Shown in pieces: positions 53,412 through 63,212 of a DNA stretch of 64,000 nucleotides (its first letter is position 1; each line of letters starts with the position of its first letter). The notes beneath the pieces were generated by a model that did not search any database, was not told the DNA's origin, and saw nothing but the letters and a program-made list of their open reading frames with translations. This DNA is from Bradyrhizobium diazoefficiens (GTDB lineage: Bacteria; Pseudomonadota; Alphaproteobacteria; Rhizobiales; Xanthobacteraceae), in contig NZ_CP067102.1 of the NCBI RefSeq assembly GCF_016616885.1, positions 6,104,501 to 6,168,500 on the forward strand, written 5' to 3'. The translations under genes and the position numbers were made by a program.

Positions 53412-53579
53412 GGTGATCCCCTGTGAGAGCGGCAGTCGCGATGATACGGCCGGCGCGAAGGCTCAGCGCCTGAGCTTCGCGCATACAATGCATGCAAGCA
53501 TATGCCTGTGGAAGCGACCTTCGGCGTAGTACATGCCGCAGAGACCATTTGAGCCCGCTGTCGGAGAACGCGCAAGGCA

Positions 53580-54968
53580 ATGACAATCACGTTACCTGCC
53601 GCTGCGCGCGAGCCCGATCATCCCGTTGCCGATGGCCTGCCGGCCGAGCAGCGCCGCTGGGCGATCGCCGCGATCTTCACGGCGCTGGCGATGGCCTCGC
53701 TCGACACCGCGATCGCCAACATCGCGCTGCCCGCCATTGCGGCGGATCTGCATGTCAGCCCGGAGCAGTCGGTCTGGGTGGTCAATGTCTACCAGATCGC
53801 GCTGGTGGCGACGCTGCTGCCGCTCGGCGCACTCGGCGAGATCGTCGGGCACCAGCGCATCTATCTCGGCGGCCTCGTGCTGTTCACCATCGCCTCGCTG
53901 TTCTGCGCGGTCGCCTGGTCGCTCGACAGTTTGCTGGTCGCGCGCACGCTGCAAGGCCTCGGCGCCAGCGGCATCATGAGCGTCAACACCGCGCTGGTGC
54001 GCTTCGTCTATCCCGGCCGGATGCAGGGCCGCGGCTTCGGCCACAACGCGCTGGTGGTCGCCACCGCCTTCACTTTCGGGCCCTCGATCGCGTCTGCGAT
54101 CCTCGCGGTCGGTCCGTGGCCGTGGCTGTTCGCCGTCAACATCCCGTTCGGCCTCGTCGCCACCGGCATCGGCTTTGCAATGCTGCCGAAGACGCCGCGC
54201 GCCGATCACGGCTTTGATTTCCTCGGTGCGCTTCTCGCCGCCCTCTGCCTCGGCCTGTTCATCACGGGCATCGGCAGCGCCGCGCATAATCTGTCGCCTG
54301 TTATCGTGGGCGTCGAGCTGGTCACGGCGCTCGCGCTCGGCTTCATCCTGACACGCCGCCATGCCGACCATCCCGCGCCGATGCTGCCGATCGACCTGTT
54401 CAGCCGGCCGATGTTCGCGCTGTCGGCGGCGACCGCGGTCTGCTCTTTCGCGGTGCAGGGCCTCGCCTTCGTCTCGCTGCCGTTCTATTTCGAGGACGTG
54501 CTCGGGCGCTCGCAGGTCGAGACCGGGTTCTTCATGACGCCATGGCCGCTGGTGGTCGGCATCATGGCGCCGATCGCCGGCCGGCTCTCCGATCGCCATC
54601 CGGTCGGCCTGTTGGGCGGCATCGGCCTCGTCCTGCTCGGCCTCGGTATGGCGCTGCTCGCGCTGCTTCCGGCGAGCCCGAGCATTCCCGATATCGTGTG
54701 GCGGATCATGATCTGCGGCATGGGGTTCGGCTTCTTCCAGGCGCCGAACATGAAGGCTATCATGGGAAGCGCACCGCCGCACCGCGGCGGCAGCGCCTCG
54801 GGCATCGTCGCCACCGCGCGCCTGACCGGACAGACGACCGGCGCGGCGCTTGCCGCGGCGTGCTTTGCGTTCGCTGGTCACAACGGCGCGACCGTCGCGC
54901 TGGCGTTAGGTGCGGGCTTTGCCGCGCTCGGCAGCGTAATGAGCTTCTTGCGGCTGGCGGTGAAGTAG
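53580..54968 (+). CDS. MFS multidrug exporter, DHA2 type (14 helices)
   Basis: A 462-residue drug:proton antiporter of the EmrB/QacA class. It opens with WAIAAIFTALAMASLDTAIA and NIALPAIAADL, the DHA2 signature LDxTIVNVALP-like region, and has SVWVVNVYQIALVATLLPLG and GLGASGIMSVNTALVRFVYP. About 14 hydrophobic helices are evenly spaced. ATG 53580. Export of hydrophobic drugs or metabolites is expected, but the substrate is not determinable. Confidence 0.88.
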   Translation: MTITLPAAAREPDHPVADGLPAEQRRWAIAAIFTALAMASLDTAIANIALPAIAADLHVSPEQSVWVVNVYQIALVATLLPLGALGEIVGHQRIYLGGLVLFTIASLFCAVAWSLDSLLVARTLQGLGASGIMSVNTALVRFVYPGRMQGRGFGHNALVVATAFTFGPSIASAILAVGPWPWLFAVNIPFGLVATGIGFAMLPKTPRADHGFDFLGALLAALCLGLFITGIGSAAHNLSPVIVGVELVTALALGFILTRRHADHPAPMLPIDLFSRPMFALSAATAVCSFAVQGLAFVSLPFYFEDVLGRSQVETGFFMTPWPLVVGIMAPIAGRLSDRHPVGLLGGIGLVLLGLGMALLALLPASPSIPDIVWRIMICGMGFGFFQAPNMKAIMGSAPPHRGGSASGIVATARLTGQTTGAALAAACFAFAGHNGATVALALGAGFAALGSVMSFLRLAVK

Positions 54969-54975
54969 GCCGGCT

Positions 54976-57171
54976 CTATTGCGCCTTCTGCGCGATCGGT
55001 CGGCTTACGGTGGCCACCGCATCGAGCGGGTCGCATGTGATCGTCCGTCGGAGCTTTGGCGGACCGTCCCAACCCGCGGTGTCTTTTACGGGCGTGAACG
55101 TATCACCTTTCGGCGCGAGGATGATCGGCTCCGATTTCAGGCATGCATCGGGAAACGCGATGCCGTGTCCAGCGCCTTGCGAGAAATGCCCGACCAGCAT
55201 CTGCGACGCCTGCATCCGCGCCGCCGGCGAGGCCCGCATCGAACGATCGGGATCGAAGGCGCGATAGCATGGCCAGTCGGTGTGACCCGCCGCGAACTCA
55301 TAGATGATCCTGCAAGCCGCGCCGGCCGATTTCACGAACGGCGCATCCGAAGGCGCCGCGGCGTCGCGCTCGAACACCAGGGTTTGCAATGTCAGCGCTT
55401 CCGTCGTCGCATCCGGCGAGACGGGCTTGCCGGGATCGATCGCGATCTCGCCGCGCGAAAACACCAGCCTGGTCCTCGGTTGCGCGTCCCTGGTTTCCAG
55501 CACCATCAAGGGTCTTGCGGCCCAGGAGCGATCCAGTTCCACGTCGCCGCCGCCCATCGTCAATCGCACATTGCCGAGAGCCGGATGGTCCTTGGCGAAA
55601 TCGATCATGCGGAGGCGCACGGTCTCCTTCGATGCCTCCAGGCTCAGGAAGCGCAGATCGTCGACCTTGCGTGTGATCGGCATCATCGGGTCGAAGCGAT
55701 CGTCGATATTGAACCGGACGATCTTCTTCAGCTTGGCCACGGCCGCTCCCTTTGGCGTGGCCGGCGGCGCGACGTCGATCACGAGCAGCGCGCCACCCGG
55801 TGAATAGGTATCGCCGAAGACGCGCTGCCAGATCGCCGTCAGCGGCGAGTCCGTCCGCTGGTCGACGTCCCGCGCGAAGACAATCTGCTGCCCGGGGCGA
55901 ATGACCGGAAAATTCTGGAATGCGCCGAGCGCTGCGCCCTTACTGACGGCTTCTCCGGCGAACCTGATGCATCTGGACCGATCGTCGTTGCCGGATTGTT
56001 CGACCGGCTTCAATGCCGAACGCGAGCAGAAGCTGAGATCGTTGTCGACCGTCTTCTGCGGACTGATGGCCGTCGCGTAGATGGTCTCAGGCGCGCCTGG
56101 AATTTCCATCGGCAGCGGAGACGTCGCGAACATGTCGACCTCCACCATGCTCAGCAACGATCCGGCATCTTTCGAGCAGAGATCCCGCCGCGGCAACGTA
56201 TTGGTCAGAAGCCGCGCGGCGTCGGCACCAACGATGCAGGACACCGTATCCTGCGGATTGTTCCGGCTCATCCAGATCAGATGGTCCTTGCCCTTGCTAT
56301 CGACCAGCAAATGCGGTGCCGCATGATGGCGGCGCGGCGGCAGCCAGATCGGGACGGTTTCCGACAGCATCGGCGCGCGCTCGAGCAGAGCCTCCGGCAG
56401 CTTCGTCACGCCCACGGAACGCAGCTCGGCGTCAACCTCGTTCGGATCCTGCGTGTACGCGAACACAGGCAGCTTTCCGCAAGTCATGCAGGTGACGGCG
56501 ATGTCGGATCGCACGTTCTCGAACGACAGGATGACCTGATCCGGCTCGTTGCGGTATTTGGCGGGATCGACCGACTTGAACGGATGGTCCACCACGCGGC
56601 TGGCCTGAAAACCGTCCGAGCGGAACGGATCGGATTCGAATTCAAAATAGGTCGATCGATCCCAGCCGCGAAAGGCGTTGTACCCGCCCATGCTGACGCC
56701 TGCGAGGACCATCTTCGAATCGGTCTGGCAACGCGTCGCGCTGCCGGTCCCGCTGCCGTTGCGGATATAGACGCAGAGCCGGAACGCCGCATTTTGCAGG
56801 ATGCGATCGCAATCGTTCTGGTTATAGCCGTAGGTGGCGAGGCCATGGCGATAGCAGAGGTCGTGGAAGACGCAGGCCTGCCGGAAGCGCTGCAGGACGA
56901 GGTGGCGCCTGCCGTTGTCGTCCTTGCTTCCGTCGAAGAAGATGTTGGTCACCGCGGGAAGGCTGCAGTTCAATCCCTCGCCGCTGCCGCCGATCGTGCT
57001 GACGACCTCCGGTCCCGATTCGAAAGAGGTGACGGTGGCGGGCATCTCTCCGTCGGTGATGTCATCGACATTCTTGTAGAGGGAATCGGCGACGAACGAG
57101 GGCAGATAATTGAAGAGCAGAAAGATCGCGACGATCGCCGCAACCGACCAGCCGATCACCTTCCTGGACAT
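54976..57171 (-). CDS. Membrane-anchored protein with phospholipase A2-like CxxHDxCY motif, otherwise unknown
   Basis: A 731-residue protein of no family I recognise over its length. One N-terminal membrane segment (VIGWSVAAIVAIFLLFNYLP, residues 5-24) implies a large periplasmic body. Residues 64-122 contain what looks like a prokaryotic phospholipase A2 core: GLNCSLPAV (possible Ca-loop area), then QACVFHDLCYRHG with Cys100, His103, Asp104, Cys106 and Tyr107, and NQNDCD with a second Asp (120/122). That His-Asp pair is the PLA2 catalytic pattern. The remaining 600 residues are Cys-poor, with many beta-prone segments and no recognisable repeats. ATG 57171. Next gene upstream (radical SAM) is 171 nt away on the same strand. 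Confidence 0.72.
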   Translation of the reverse strand: MSRKVIGWSVAAIVAIFLLFNYLPSFVADSLYKNVDDITDGEMPATVTSFESGPEVVSTIGGSGEGLNCSLPAVTNIFFDGSKDDNGRRHLVLQRFRQACVFHDLCYRHGLATYGYNQNDCDRILQNAAFRLCVYIRNGSGTGSATRCQTDSKMVLAGVSMGGYNAFRGWDRSTYFEFESDPFRSDGFQASRVVDHPFKSVDPAKYRNEPDQVILSFENVRSDIAVTCMTCGKLPVFAYTQDPNEVDAELRSVGVTKLPEALLERAPMLSETVPIWLPPRRHHAAPHLLVDSKGKDHLIWMSRNNPQDTVSCIVGADAARLLTNTLPRRDLCSKDAGSLLSMVEVDMFATSPLPMEIPGAPETIYATAISPQKTVDNDLSFCSRSALKPVEQSGNDDRSRCIRFAGEAVSKGAALGAFQNFPVIRPGQQIVFARDVDQRTDSPLTAIWQRVFGDTYSPGGALLVIDVAPPATPKGAAVAKLKKIVRFNIDDRFDPMMPITRKVDDLRFLSLEASKETVRLRMIDFAKDHPALGNVRLTMGGGDVELDRSWAARPLMVLETRDAQPRTRLVFSRGEIAIDPGKPVSPDATTEALTLQTLVFERDAAAPSDAPFVKSAGAACRIIYEFAAGHTDWPCYRAFDPDRSMRASPAARMQASQMLVGHFSQGAGHGIAFPDACLKSEPIILAPKGDTFTPVKDTAGWDGPPKLRRTITCDPLDAVATVSRPIAQKAQ

Positions 57172-57342
57172 GCCGCACCCCGCTAAAGCTATTCTTGTCG
57201 CAATATGGCCGATAGGCTCGGAAATTTGCGGGAGCCGCCGCGATCGATGGCGCCCCGGTGTTATCCTGGCGACGATCGCCCCCAGGTTGTCGCGCTGTCA
57301 AGCGAGCGGCTCACAATCGCGGCCCTGAATTTGGGCGGGATG

Positions 57343-58962
57343 TCAGGCCAGATTTCGCGCCACGGTCGCGCCGTCAGCGACGACTGGAACCGGCATTTGC
57401 TCATCCAGCGCGGCGAGGCGCGCGTCGATGGCATCGATGACCTTGCGCGAGAACGGCCCGAGATGCGCATAGGCCGCGATCATCTGCACCGCGATGCGCG
57501 CCGATGAGGTGTCGCGCTTGGCGCAGTTCATAAAGGTCTGCCACAGCGGCCCGCGCGCCTCGGGGATCGCGGTGACCACACGGTGCACGGTTTCCATCGC
57601 CCCGACCCGCGAACGGATATCGCCCTCGGCGAGCTCGTGGCGCTGCCTTGATCGGTCGAGCAGCGTCATCAACTTATCGACACGGCCCGCATAGGCGGCG
57701 GGGCTGTAGACCCGCTCCAGCACCGTCTTGTAGTCCAACAGGATGTCGCGCAGCGGCCGCACCGGATCGAAATTGATGCCGCCGGTGCACTGGTCGCCGC
57801 CGGTCGTCGATGCCAGATCGTGGTTCGCGTGCAACCGGCCCTCCTGCGCCAGGCGGCGCGTGAGCTGCGTGTTCGGCAACGCATAGAGCAGGCCGACCAT
57901 GGCGACGGGAATCGCGGCCTCCTCGATGAAATCGATCATGGCCTCGGCCATCGAGACCTTCTCGCTGTCGAAGCCGACAATGAAGCCGGCGGTGACGAGC
58001 ATGCCGGCGCCGTAGATCTTGTGGATGCTCTCGGCGATGTTGCGCCGCGTGTTCTGCTTCTTCCGCATCGCGACCAGCGTCGCGGGATCCGGACTTTCGA
58101 TACCCACGAAGATACCGAAGAAGTTCGCCTCGCCCATCAGCTCCAGCAGTTCGGGATCGTCGGCCAGATTGACCGAGGCTTCGGTCGACAGCTCGAAGGG
58201 ATAGCCGTGCGCGCGCTGCCATTCGGCGAGCTGGGGCAGGAACTGACGCAGCGACTTCTTGTTGCCAATGAAATTGTCGTCGACAAAGTCGAGATGACCG
58301 CGATAACCCATCTGGTAGAGCCGTTCGAGCTCGACGAACATCTGCTCGGTCGTCTTGGTCCGCGGCACGCGGCCGTAGAGCTCGATGATGTCGCAGAACT
58401 CGCAGGTGAACGGGCAACCGCGCGAATACTGCACGCCGAGATAGAGATAGTCTTCGAACTTGAGCAGGTCGAAGCGCGGCACCGGCGTCTTGGTGACGTC
58501 GGCCTGGAATTTCGGCGCGGTGAACACGCCGGTACGCGCGCCGCTATCCCAGGCCGCGATGAACTCGTCGATGACGCCCTCGGCCTCGCCGAGCACCTGA
58601 AAGTCCGCACTTGCATAGACGTGCGGGCTCGACGTGGGATCGGGCCCGCCGACCACGACCGGCTTACCCGCTGCGTGGCACTTGTCGATCAGACGGAGCG
58701 TATCGGCCTGCTGCGGCAGCATGCCGCCGGTGAAGACCACGTCGGCCCAGGCAAGATCGTCGTCCCCGAAGGCTTGCGTGTTGCAGTCGATGAGCTTGAC
58801 CGTCCAGCTCTCCGGCAACATCGCCGCAACGGTGATCAGGCCGAGGGGGGCAGCTGGCCGCCGGACGCCCATCAGCTTGCAGGACTCGCCAAAACTCCAG
58901 AAGGATTCCGCAGTGAACAGCGGATAGAGCATGAGCACATTGCAAGGGCGCGATACGGTCAT
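57343..58962 (-). CDS. B12-binding radical SAM protein with DUF4070 region (HpnP-like family)
   Basis: A 539-residue enzyme. Residues 1-150 form a cobalamin-binding-type domain (LITVAAMLPESWTVKLIDCN, VVGGPDPTSSPHVYASADF); the radical SAM cluster ligands are Cys183, Cys187 and Cys190 in SRGCPFTCEFCDIIELYGR. TEASVNLADDPELLELMGEA, GIFVGIESPDPATL and GFIVGFDSEK follow the usual fold, and the C-terminal third is the DUF4070 type. Members include the hopanoid C-2 methylase HpnP and less-defined relatives, so a methyl transfer to an inert carbon is likely but the substrate is unproven. ATG 58962. Confidence 0.87.
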   Translation of the reverse strand: MTVSRPCNVLMLYPLFTAESFWSFGESCKLMGVRRPAAPLGLITVAAMLPESWTVKLIDCNTQAFGDDDLAWADVVFTGGMLPQQADTLRLIDKCHAAGKPVVVGGPDPTSSPHVYASADFQVLGEAEGVIDEFIAAWDSGARTGVFTAPKFQADVTKTPVPRFDLLKFEDYLYLGVQYSRGCPFTCEFCDIIELYGRVPRTKTTEQMFVELERLYQMGYRGHLDFVDDNFIGNKKSLRQFLPQLAEWQRAHGYPFELSTEASVNLADDPELLELMGEANFFGIFVGIESPDPATLVAMRKKQNTRRNIAESIHKIYGAGMLVTAGFIVGFDSEKVSMAEAMIDFIEEAAIPVAMVGLLYALPNTQLTRRLAQEGRLHANHDLASTTGGDQCTGGINFDPVRPLRDILLDYKTVLERVYSPAAYAGRVDKLMTLLDRSRQRHELAEGDIRSRVGAMETVHRVVTAIPEARGPLWQTFMNCAKRDTSSARIAVQMIAAYAHLGPFSRKVIDAIDARLAALDEQMPVPVVADGATVARNLA

Positions 58963-59234
58963 GGAACCTCTTTTTGCGTCGCATGAGTGTACCAGAGCGC
59001 CGACGTCTTGCACCCCAGCAAAACGGACAATCTGTCGCCCGTCCCTCAGACCCAGACGTCGCTCCAAACCGCGTCCGCTGGCGCAGGGAGGCAACACCGT
59101 CCGATCCATAATCTTCCCGCGACCACCGAAATCTTCGTGACCACCCCTCAGACTCTTGATTTGAAAGGTTCCAATTTGCCCGACACATTGCGCCCCTGAG
59201 TCCATCGGTGGATGGGCCAATCAGGGGACTTGCG

Positions 59235-59684
59235 ATGGCAAACCTAACAATCAACGGAAAAATCTTCACGCTCGACGTCGAGCCGGATACGCCCTTGCTC
59301 TGGGCGATCCGCGAAAATGCCGGCCTGACCGGCACCAAATATGGCTGCGGCATCGCACAATGCGGCGCCTGCACCGTCCACATGGACGGTGTTGCCATCC
59401 GCTCCTGCGGGATCTCGGTCGCCGAGGCCGAGGGCAAAAAGATCACCACGATCGAGGGCCTCGCCTCGGGCAGCACACTGCACAAGGTGCAGCAGGCCTG
59501 GATCGCCAAGGACGTTCCGCAATGCGGCTATTGCCAGAGCGGCATGATCATGGCCGTGGCGGCACTCCTGAGCGAGAAGCCGAAGCCGACCGACACCGAC
59601 ATCGACGAGGCCATCACCAATATCTGCCGCTGCGGCACCTTCCAGCAGGTGCGCGAAGCGATCCACACGATCGCAAGCGCCTGA
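59235..59684 (+). CDS. Isoquinoline 1-oxidoreductase-type alpha subunit (2Fe-2S)
   Basis: A 149-residue small subunit of a xanthine oxidase-family molybdenum hydroxylase. N-terminal plant-type cluster [15 protein letters not shown] and C-terminal cluster [10 protein letters not shown] with CRCGTFQQV. It begins [20 protein letters not shown] with GGGGACTTGCG ahead of the ATG. It passes electrons from the molybdenum subunit encoded directly downstream (11-nt gap). Aldehyde or N-heterocycle oxidation is expected. Confidence 0.92.
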   Translation: MANLTINGKIFTLDVEPDTPLLWAIRENAGLTGTKYGCGIAQCGACTVHMDGVAIRSCGISVAEAEGKKITTIEGLASGSTLHKVQQAWIAKDVPQCGYCQSGMIMAVAALLSEKPKPTDTDIDEAITNICRCGTFQQVREAIHTIASA

Positions 59685-59695
59685 GGAGCCGGCAC

Positions 59696-61882
59696 ATGAA
59701 CAAGCATGTTTCTCCCAAGATGAACCGCCGCGCCTTCGTCATCGGCACCGCCGCTCTCGGCACTGGCCTTGCTATCGGCCTCGATATCCCCTTCGGGGGC
59801 CCCGCCATGGTCCGCGCGGCCGACGGCTCGCCCGAGGTCACCGCCTGGGTCGTGGTCAGGCCTGACGACACCGTGGTGATCCGCATTGCCCGCTCCGAGA
59901 TGGGCCAGGGCTCGCTCACCGGGCTCGCCCAACTCGTCGCCGAGGAGCTCGAATGCGACTGGTCGAAGGTCACCACCGAATATCCGACCCCCGGCCAGAG
60001 TGTCGCCCGCAAGCGCGTCTGGGGCGATTTCTCGACCGGCGGCAGCCGCGGCATCCGCAGCTCGCAGGACTATGTTCGCAAGGGCGGCGCCACCGCGCGC
60101 GTGATGCTGATCCAGGCCGCCGCCGACGAGTGGAAGGTGCCGGCGGCCGAGTGCACCGTCGCCAAGGGCGTCATCACCCATAAGGCATCGGGCAAGACGA
60201 CGACCTACGGCAAGGTCGCCGAAGCCGCGGCAAAACTGACGCCGCCGTCCGACGTCAAGCTCAAGGATCCCAAGGACTGGACCATCGCGGGCAAGGGCCT
60301 GCTGCGGCTCGACACCGCCGACAAGACCACCGGCACGATGGTCTACGGCATCGACATCAAGCTGCCGGGCATGCTGAACGCCGCGATCAAGGATTGCCCC
60401 GTGTTCGGCGGCAAGGTGAAGAGCTTTGACGAAGCCAAGGTCGCCGGCATGAAAGGCGTCAAGAAGGTCGTCAAGGTCGGCGATTCCGCGATCGCAGTCG
60501 TTGCCGACACCTGGTGGCACGCCAAGACCGCGCTGGAAGCGTTGCCGATCGTCTGGGACGAAGGCGACAACGCAAAGGTCTCGAGCGAGACGATTGCGAG
60601 GTGGCTGGCCGAGGGCCTCGACGACGCACAGCCGGCCTATGTCGGCAACAAGAACGGTGACGTGAAGGCGGCAATTGCCGGCGCCGCAAAAAAGGTCGAG
60701 GCGGTCTACAACTATCCCTACCAGAACCACGCCACGATGGAGCCGATGAACGCCACCGCGCTCTACACGGCGGACAAATGCGAAGTCTGGTGCGGCACGC
60801 AGAATGGCGAGGCAGCCTTCGCCGCGGTGTTGGAGGCCTCGGGCTTGCCGGCGGAGAAGTGCGACGTGCACAAGGTGATGCTCGGCGGCGGCTTCGGCCG
60901 GCGCGGCATGACGGACTATGTCCGTCAGGCCGTCTTGATCGCCAAGCAGATGCCGGGCACGCCGATCAAGCTGTTGTGGTCGCGCGAAGAGGATATGACG
61001 CACGGAAGGTATCACCCGGTCACCCAATGCAAGATGACCGGTGCGTTCGATGCCGACAACAATCTGGTCGGGCTGCACTACCGCCTGTCCGGCCAATCGA
61101 TCCTGTTCTCGCTCCGTCCCGAAGCGCTGCAGAATGGTATGGATCCGGCGGCATTCCAGGGCGTCGCCCAATCCGGCGAGGCTGCGTTCGGCTATTCGGT
61201 GCCGAACCTGTTGATCGAGCATGCGATGCGCAACCCGCACGTTCCGCCCGGCTTCTGGCGCGGCGTGAACGTCAATCACAACGCGATCTACATGGAATGC
61301 TTCATGGACGAGCTCGCCCATGCCGCAGGCCAGGACCCGCTCGAATTCCGCCGCAAGCTGATGGGCAAGAATCCCAAGCATCTGGCGGTGCTCAATGCGG
61401 TGGCCGAGAAGATCGGCTGGACCACGTCGGCGCCACAAGGCGTCTATCGCGGCATTGCGCAGGTGATGGGCTATGGCAGCTATGTCGCCGGAGCCGCCGA
61501 AATCTCGGTCACCGACGGCAGCAAGATCAAGGTGCATCGCATTGTCGCCTCTACCGATCCCGGCTACGTCGTCAATCCGGCGCAGGTGGAGCGGCAGATC
61601 GCGGGCTCGTTCGTCTATGGCCTCTCCGCGCTGTTCTACGGCGGCTGCACCGTCAAGGACGGCCGCATCGAGCAAACCAACTTCGACACCTACAACTCGA
61701 TGCGCATCAACGAGATGCCGAAGGTGGAATCGGTGATGGTGCCGAGCGGCGGGTTCTGGGGCGGCGTCGGCGAGCCGACCATCGGCGTTGCGGCGCCGGC
61801 GGTGCTCAACGCCTACTTTGCAGCGACGGGCAAGCGCATCCGCTCGGTGCCGCTGCGCGACCAGAACATCACCTTCGCTTAA
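59696..61882 (+). CDS. Isoquinoline 1-oxidoreductase-type beta subunit (molybdopterin-binding)
   Basis: A 728-residue molybdopterin-cytosine-dinucleotide hydroxylase large subunit. It starts with a Tat leader, MNRRAFVIGTAALGTGLAIG, consistent with periplasmic location. Typical motifs: EMGQGSLTGLAQLVAEEL, GGGFGRRGMTDYV, PYQNHATMEPMNATA and GSFVYGLSALFYGGC, ending GGFWGGVGEPTIGVAAPAVL. It pairs with the 2Fe-2S subunit; a cytochrome subunit is not encoded next to them. A strong terminator follows six nt after the stop. Substrate unknown. Confidence 0.92.
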   Translation: MNKHVSPKMNRRAFVIGTAALGTGLAIGLDIPFGGPAMVRAADGSPEVTAWVVVRPDDTVVIRIARSEMGQGSLTGLAQLVAEELECDWSKVTTEYPTPGQSVARKRVWGDFSTGGSRGIRSSQDYVRKGGATARVMLIQAAADEWKVPAAECTVAKGVITHKASGKTTTYGKVAEAAAKLTPPSDVKLKDPKDWTIAGKGLLRLDTADKTTGTMVYGIDIKLPGMLNAAIKDCPVFGGKVKSFDEAKVAGMKGVKKVVKVGDSAIAVVADTWWHAKTALEALPIVWDEGDNAKVSSETIARWLAEGLDDAQPAYVGNKNGDVKAAIAGAAKKVEAVYNYPYQNHATMEPMNATALYTADKCEVWCGTQNGEAAFAAVLEASGLPAEKCDVHKVMLGGGFGRRGMTDYVRQAVLIAKQMPGTPIKLLWSREEDMTHGRYHPVTQCKMTGAFDADNNLVGLHYRLSGQSILFSLRPEALQNGMDPAAFQGVAQSGEAAFGYSVPNLLIEHAMRNPHVPPGFWRGVNVNHNAIYMECFMDELAHAAGQDPLEFRRKLMGKNPKHLAVLNAVAEKIGWTTSAPQGVYRGIAQVMGYGSYVAGAAEISVTDGSKIKVHRIVASTDPGYVVNPAQVERQIAGSFVYGLSALFYGGCTVKDGRIEQTNFDTYNSMRINEMPKVESVMVPSGGFWGGVGEPTIGVAAPAVLNAYFAATGKRIRSVPLRDQNITFA

Positions 61883-61888
61883 AGAAAC

Positions 61889-61922
61889 GCCGCGGCGGCC
61901 ATGACGGCCGCCGCGGCATTTT
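61889..61922 (+). terminator. Rho-independent terminator
   Basis: GCCGCGGCGGCC and GGCCGCCGCGGC pair perfectly (12 bp) around ATGAC and are followed by ATTTT. It ends only about 15 nt before the first usable soxF start codon, leaving no room for an ordinary promoter after it. Confidence 0.9.
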
Positions 61923-61937
61923 GCCTGGATGATCCTG

Positions 61938-63212
61938 ATGACCACGCGACCGATGACACGGCGAACTGCCGTGCTCGGCATCACCGCCGCGACCGCGACA
62001 TTGGCGCGGCCATCGGTTTTGCGCGCGCAATCGACGGGCCGCGTCGTCGTGGTCGGTGGCGGCTTCGGCGGAGCGGCCTGCGCCCGCGCGCTCAAGCGCG
62101 CGCAAGGGAACTTGCAAGTCATCCTGATCGAACCCAACGCGGTCTTCACCTCCTGCCCATTCAGCAACGAGGTGATCGCTGGCCTGCGCGACATCGAGGC
62201 GCAGCAGTTTGGACATGACAAGCTCGCCGACGAAGGCGTCACCCTGATCAACCAGGCCGTGACCACCATTGAGCCGCAACAGCGCAGGGTCATGACCGCC
62301 GACGGCGTCGCGCTGCCCTTCGATCGTCTCGTGCTCTCACCCGGCATCGACTTCCACTTCGAAGCCCTGCCCGGCTATGACGAGGCGGCATCAGACAAGA
62401 TGCCGCACGCCTGGAAGGCCGGCGCGCAAACGCTGCTGTTGCGCAGGCAGCTGGAGGCGATGGACGACGGCGGCACGGTCGCCATTGCGATCCCCGCCAA
62501 TCCCTTGCGCTGTCCGCCCGCGCCTTACGAGCGCGCCAGCCTGATTGCGCATTATCTGAAGACGAGGAAGCCGCGCTCGAAAGTGCTGATCCTCGATGCC
62601 AAGGACAATTTCTCGCAGCAACGGCTATTCGAGAAGGCATGGAAGGAGCTCTATGGCGACATGATCGAACGCATCGGCCTGTCGCAAGGCGGCCGCGTGA
62701 CTTCGGTCGATCCCACGACCAAAACCATCGTCACCGAGTTCGGCAACTATACCCCTGATGTCGCCAACGTCATCCCGCCGCAGCGCGCCGGGCACATTGC
62801 CGAGCTCGCGGGCGCAACTGACGCAACCGGCTGGTGCCCGATCGACCCTGTCACCTTCGAATCAAAGCTCGTCACACACATCCATGTCATCGGCGATGCC
62901 TGCCTCGGCGGCGGCATTCCGAAATCGGCATCGGCCGCGAGCGCACAAGGCAAGGCCTGCGCTGCGGCCATCGTCAATCTGCTCGCTGGCCGCGCGCCGG
63001 AGGCGCCACGGCTGACCGGCGTCTACTACAACACCGTCGCGCCTGGCTACGGCTTCTCGCTCGCCGGCAATTACCAGCCCAAGGGCGACATCTTTGCCGA
63101 GGTCGAGGGCGGCGCGACGAGCCCGGTCGATGCGCCGCGCGAACTGCGCGCCCGCGAGGCGGCCGAAGCAGAGCGCTGGTTTCAAACCATCACGGCGGAC
63201 ACATTTGGCTAG
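61938..63212 (+). CDS. soxF: Sulfide dehydrogenase/flavocytochrome c flavoprotein (SoxF/FccB)
   Basis: A 424-residue FAD protein of the flavocytochrome c sulfide dehydrogenase family. The leader PMTRRTAVLGITAATATLAR has a twin-arginine pattern, so the protein is periplasmic. FAD motif VVVVGGGFGGAACARAL; conserved TSCPFSN and NPLRCPPAPYERASL carry the two cysteines that form the redox disulfide in FccB, and VIGDACLGGGIPKSASAASA is the usual C-terminal FAD segment. ATG 61938 is preferred; 61929 is also in frame. It transfers electrons from sulfide to a cytochrome. Confidence 0.92.
   Translation: MTTRPMTRRTAVLGITAATATLARPSVLRAQSTGRVVVVGGGFGGAACARALKRAQGNLQVILIEPNAVFTSCPFSNEVIAGLRDIEAQQFGHDKLADEGVTLINQAVTTIEPQQRRVMTADGVALPFDRLVLSPGIDFHFEALPGYDEAASDKMPHAWKAGAQTLLLRRQLEAMDDGGTVAIAIPANPLRCPPAPYERASLIAHYLKTRKPRSKVLILDAKDNFSQQRLFEKAWKELYGDMIERIGLSQGGRVTSVDPTTKTIVTEFGNYTPDVANVIPPQRAGHIAELAGATDATGWCPIDPVTFESKLVTHIHVIGDACLGGGIPKSASAASAQGKACAAAIVNLLAGRAPEAPRLTGVYYNTVAPGYGFSLAGNYQPKGDIFAEVEGGATSPVDAPRELRAREAAEAERWFQTITADTFG

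Noticed and set aside
59528..62347. A minus-strand open frame of 939 codons
   Set aside because: Antisense to the 2Fe-2S, molybdopterin and soxF genes, all of which have clear motifs and starts; its composition is that of an antisense frame.
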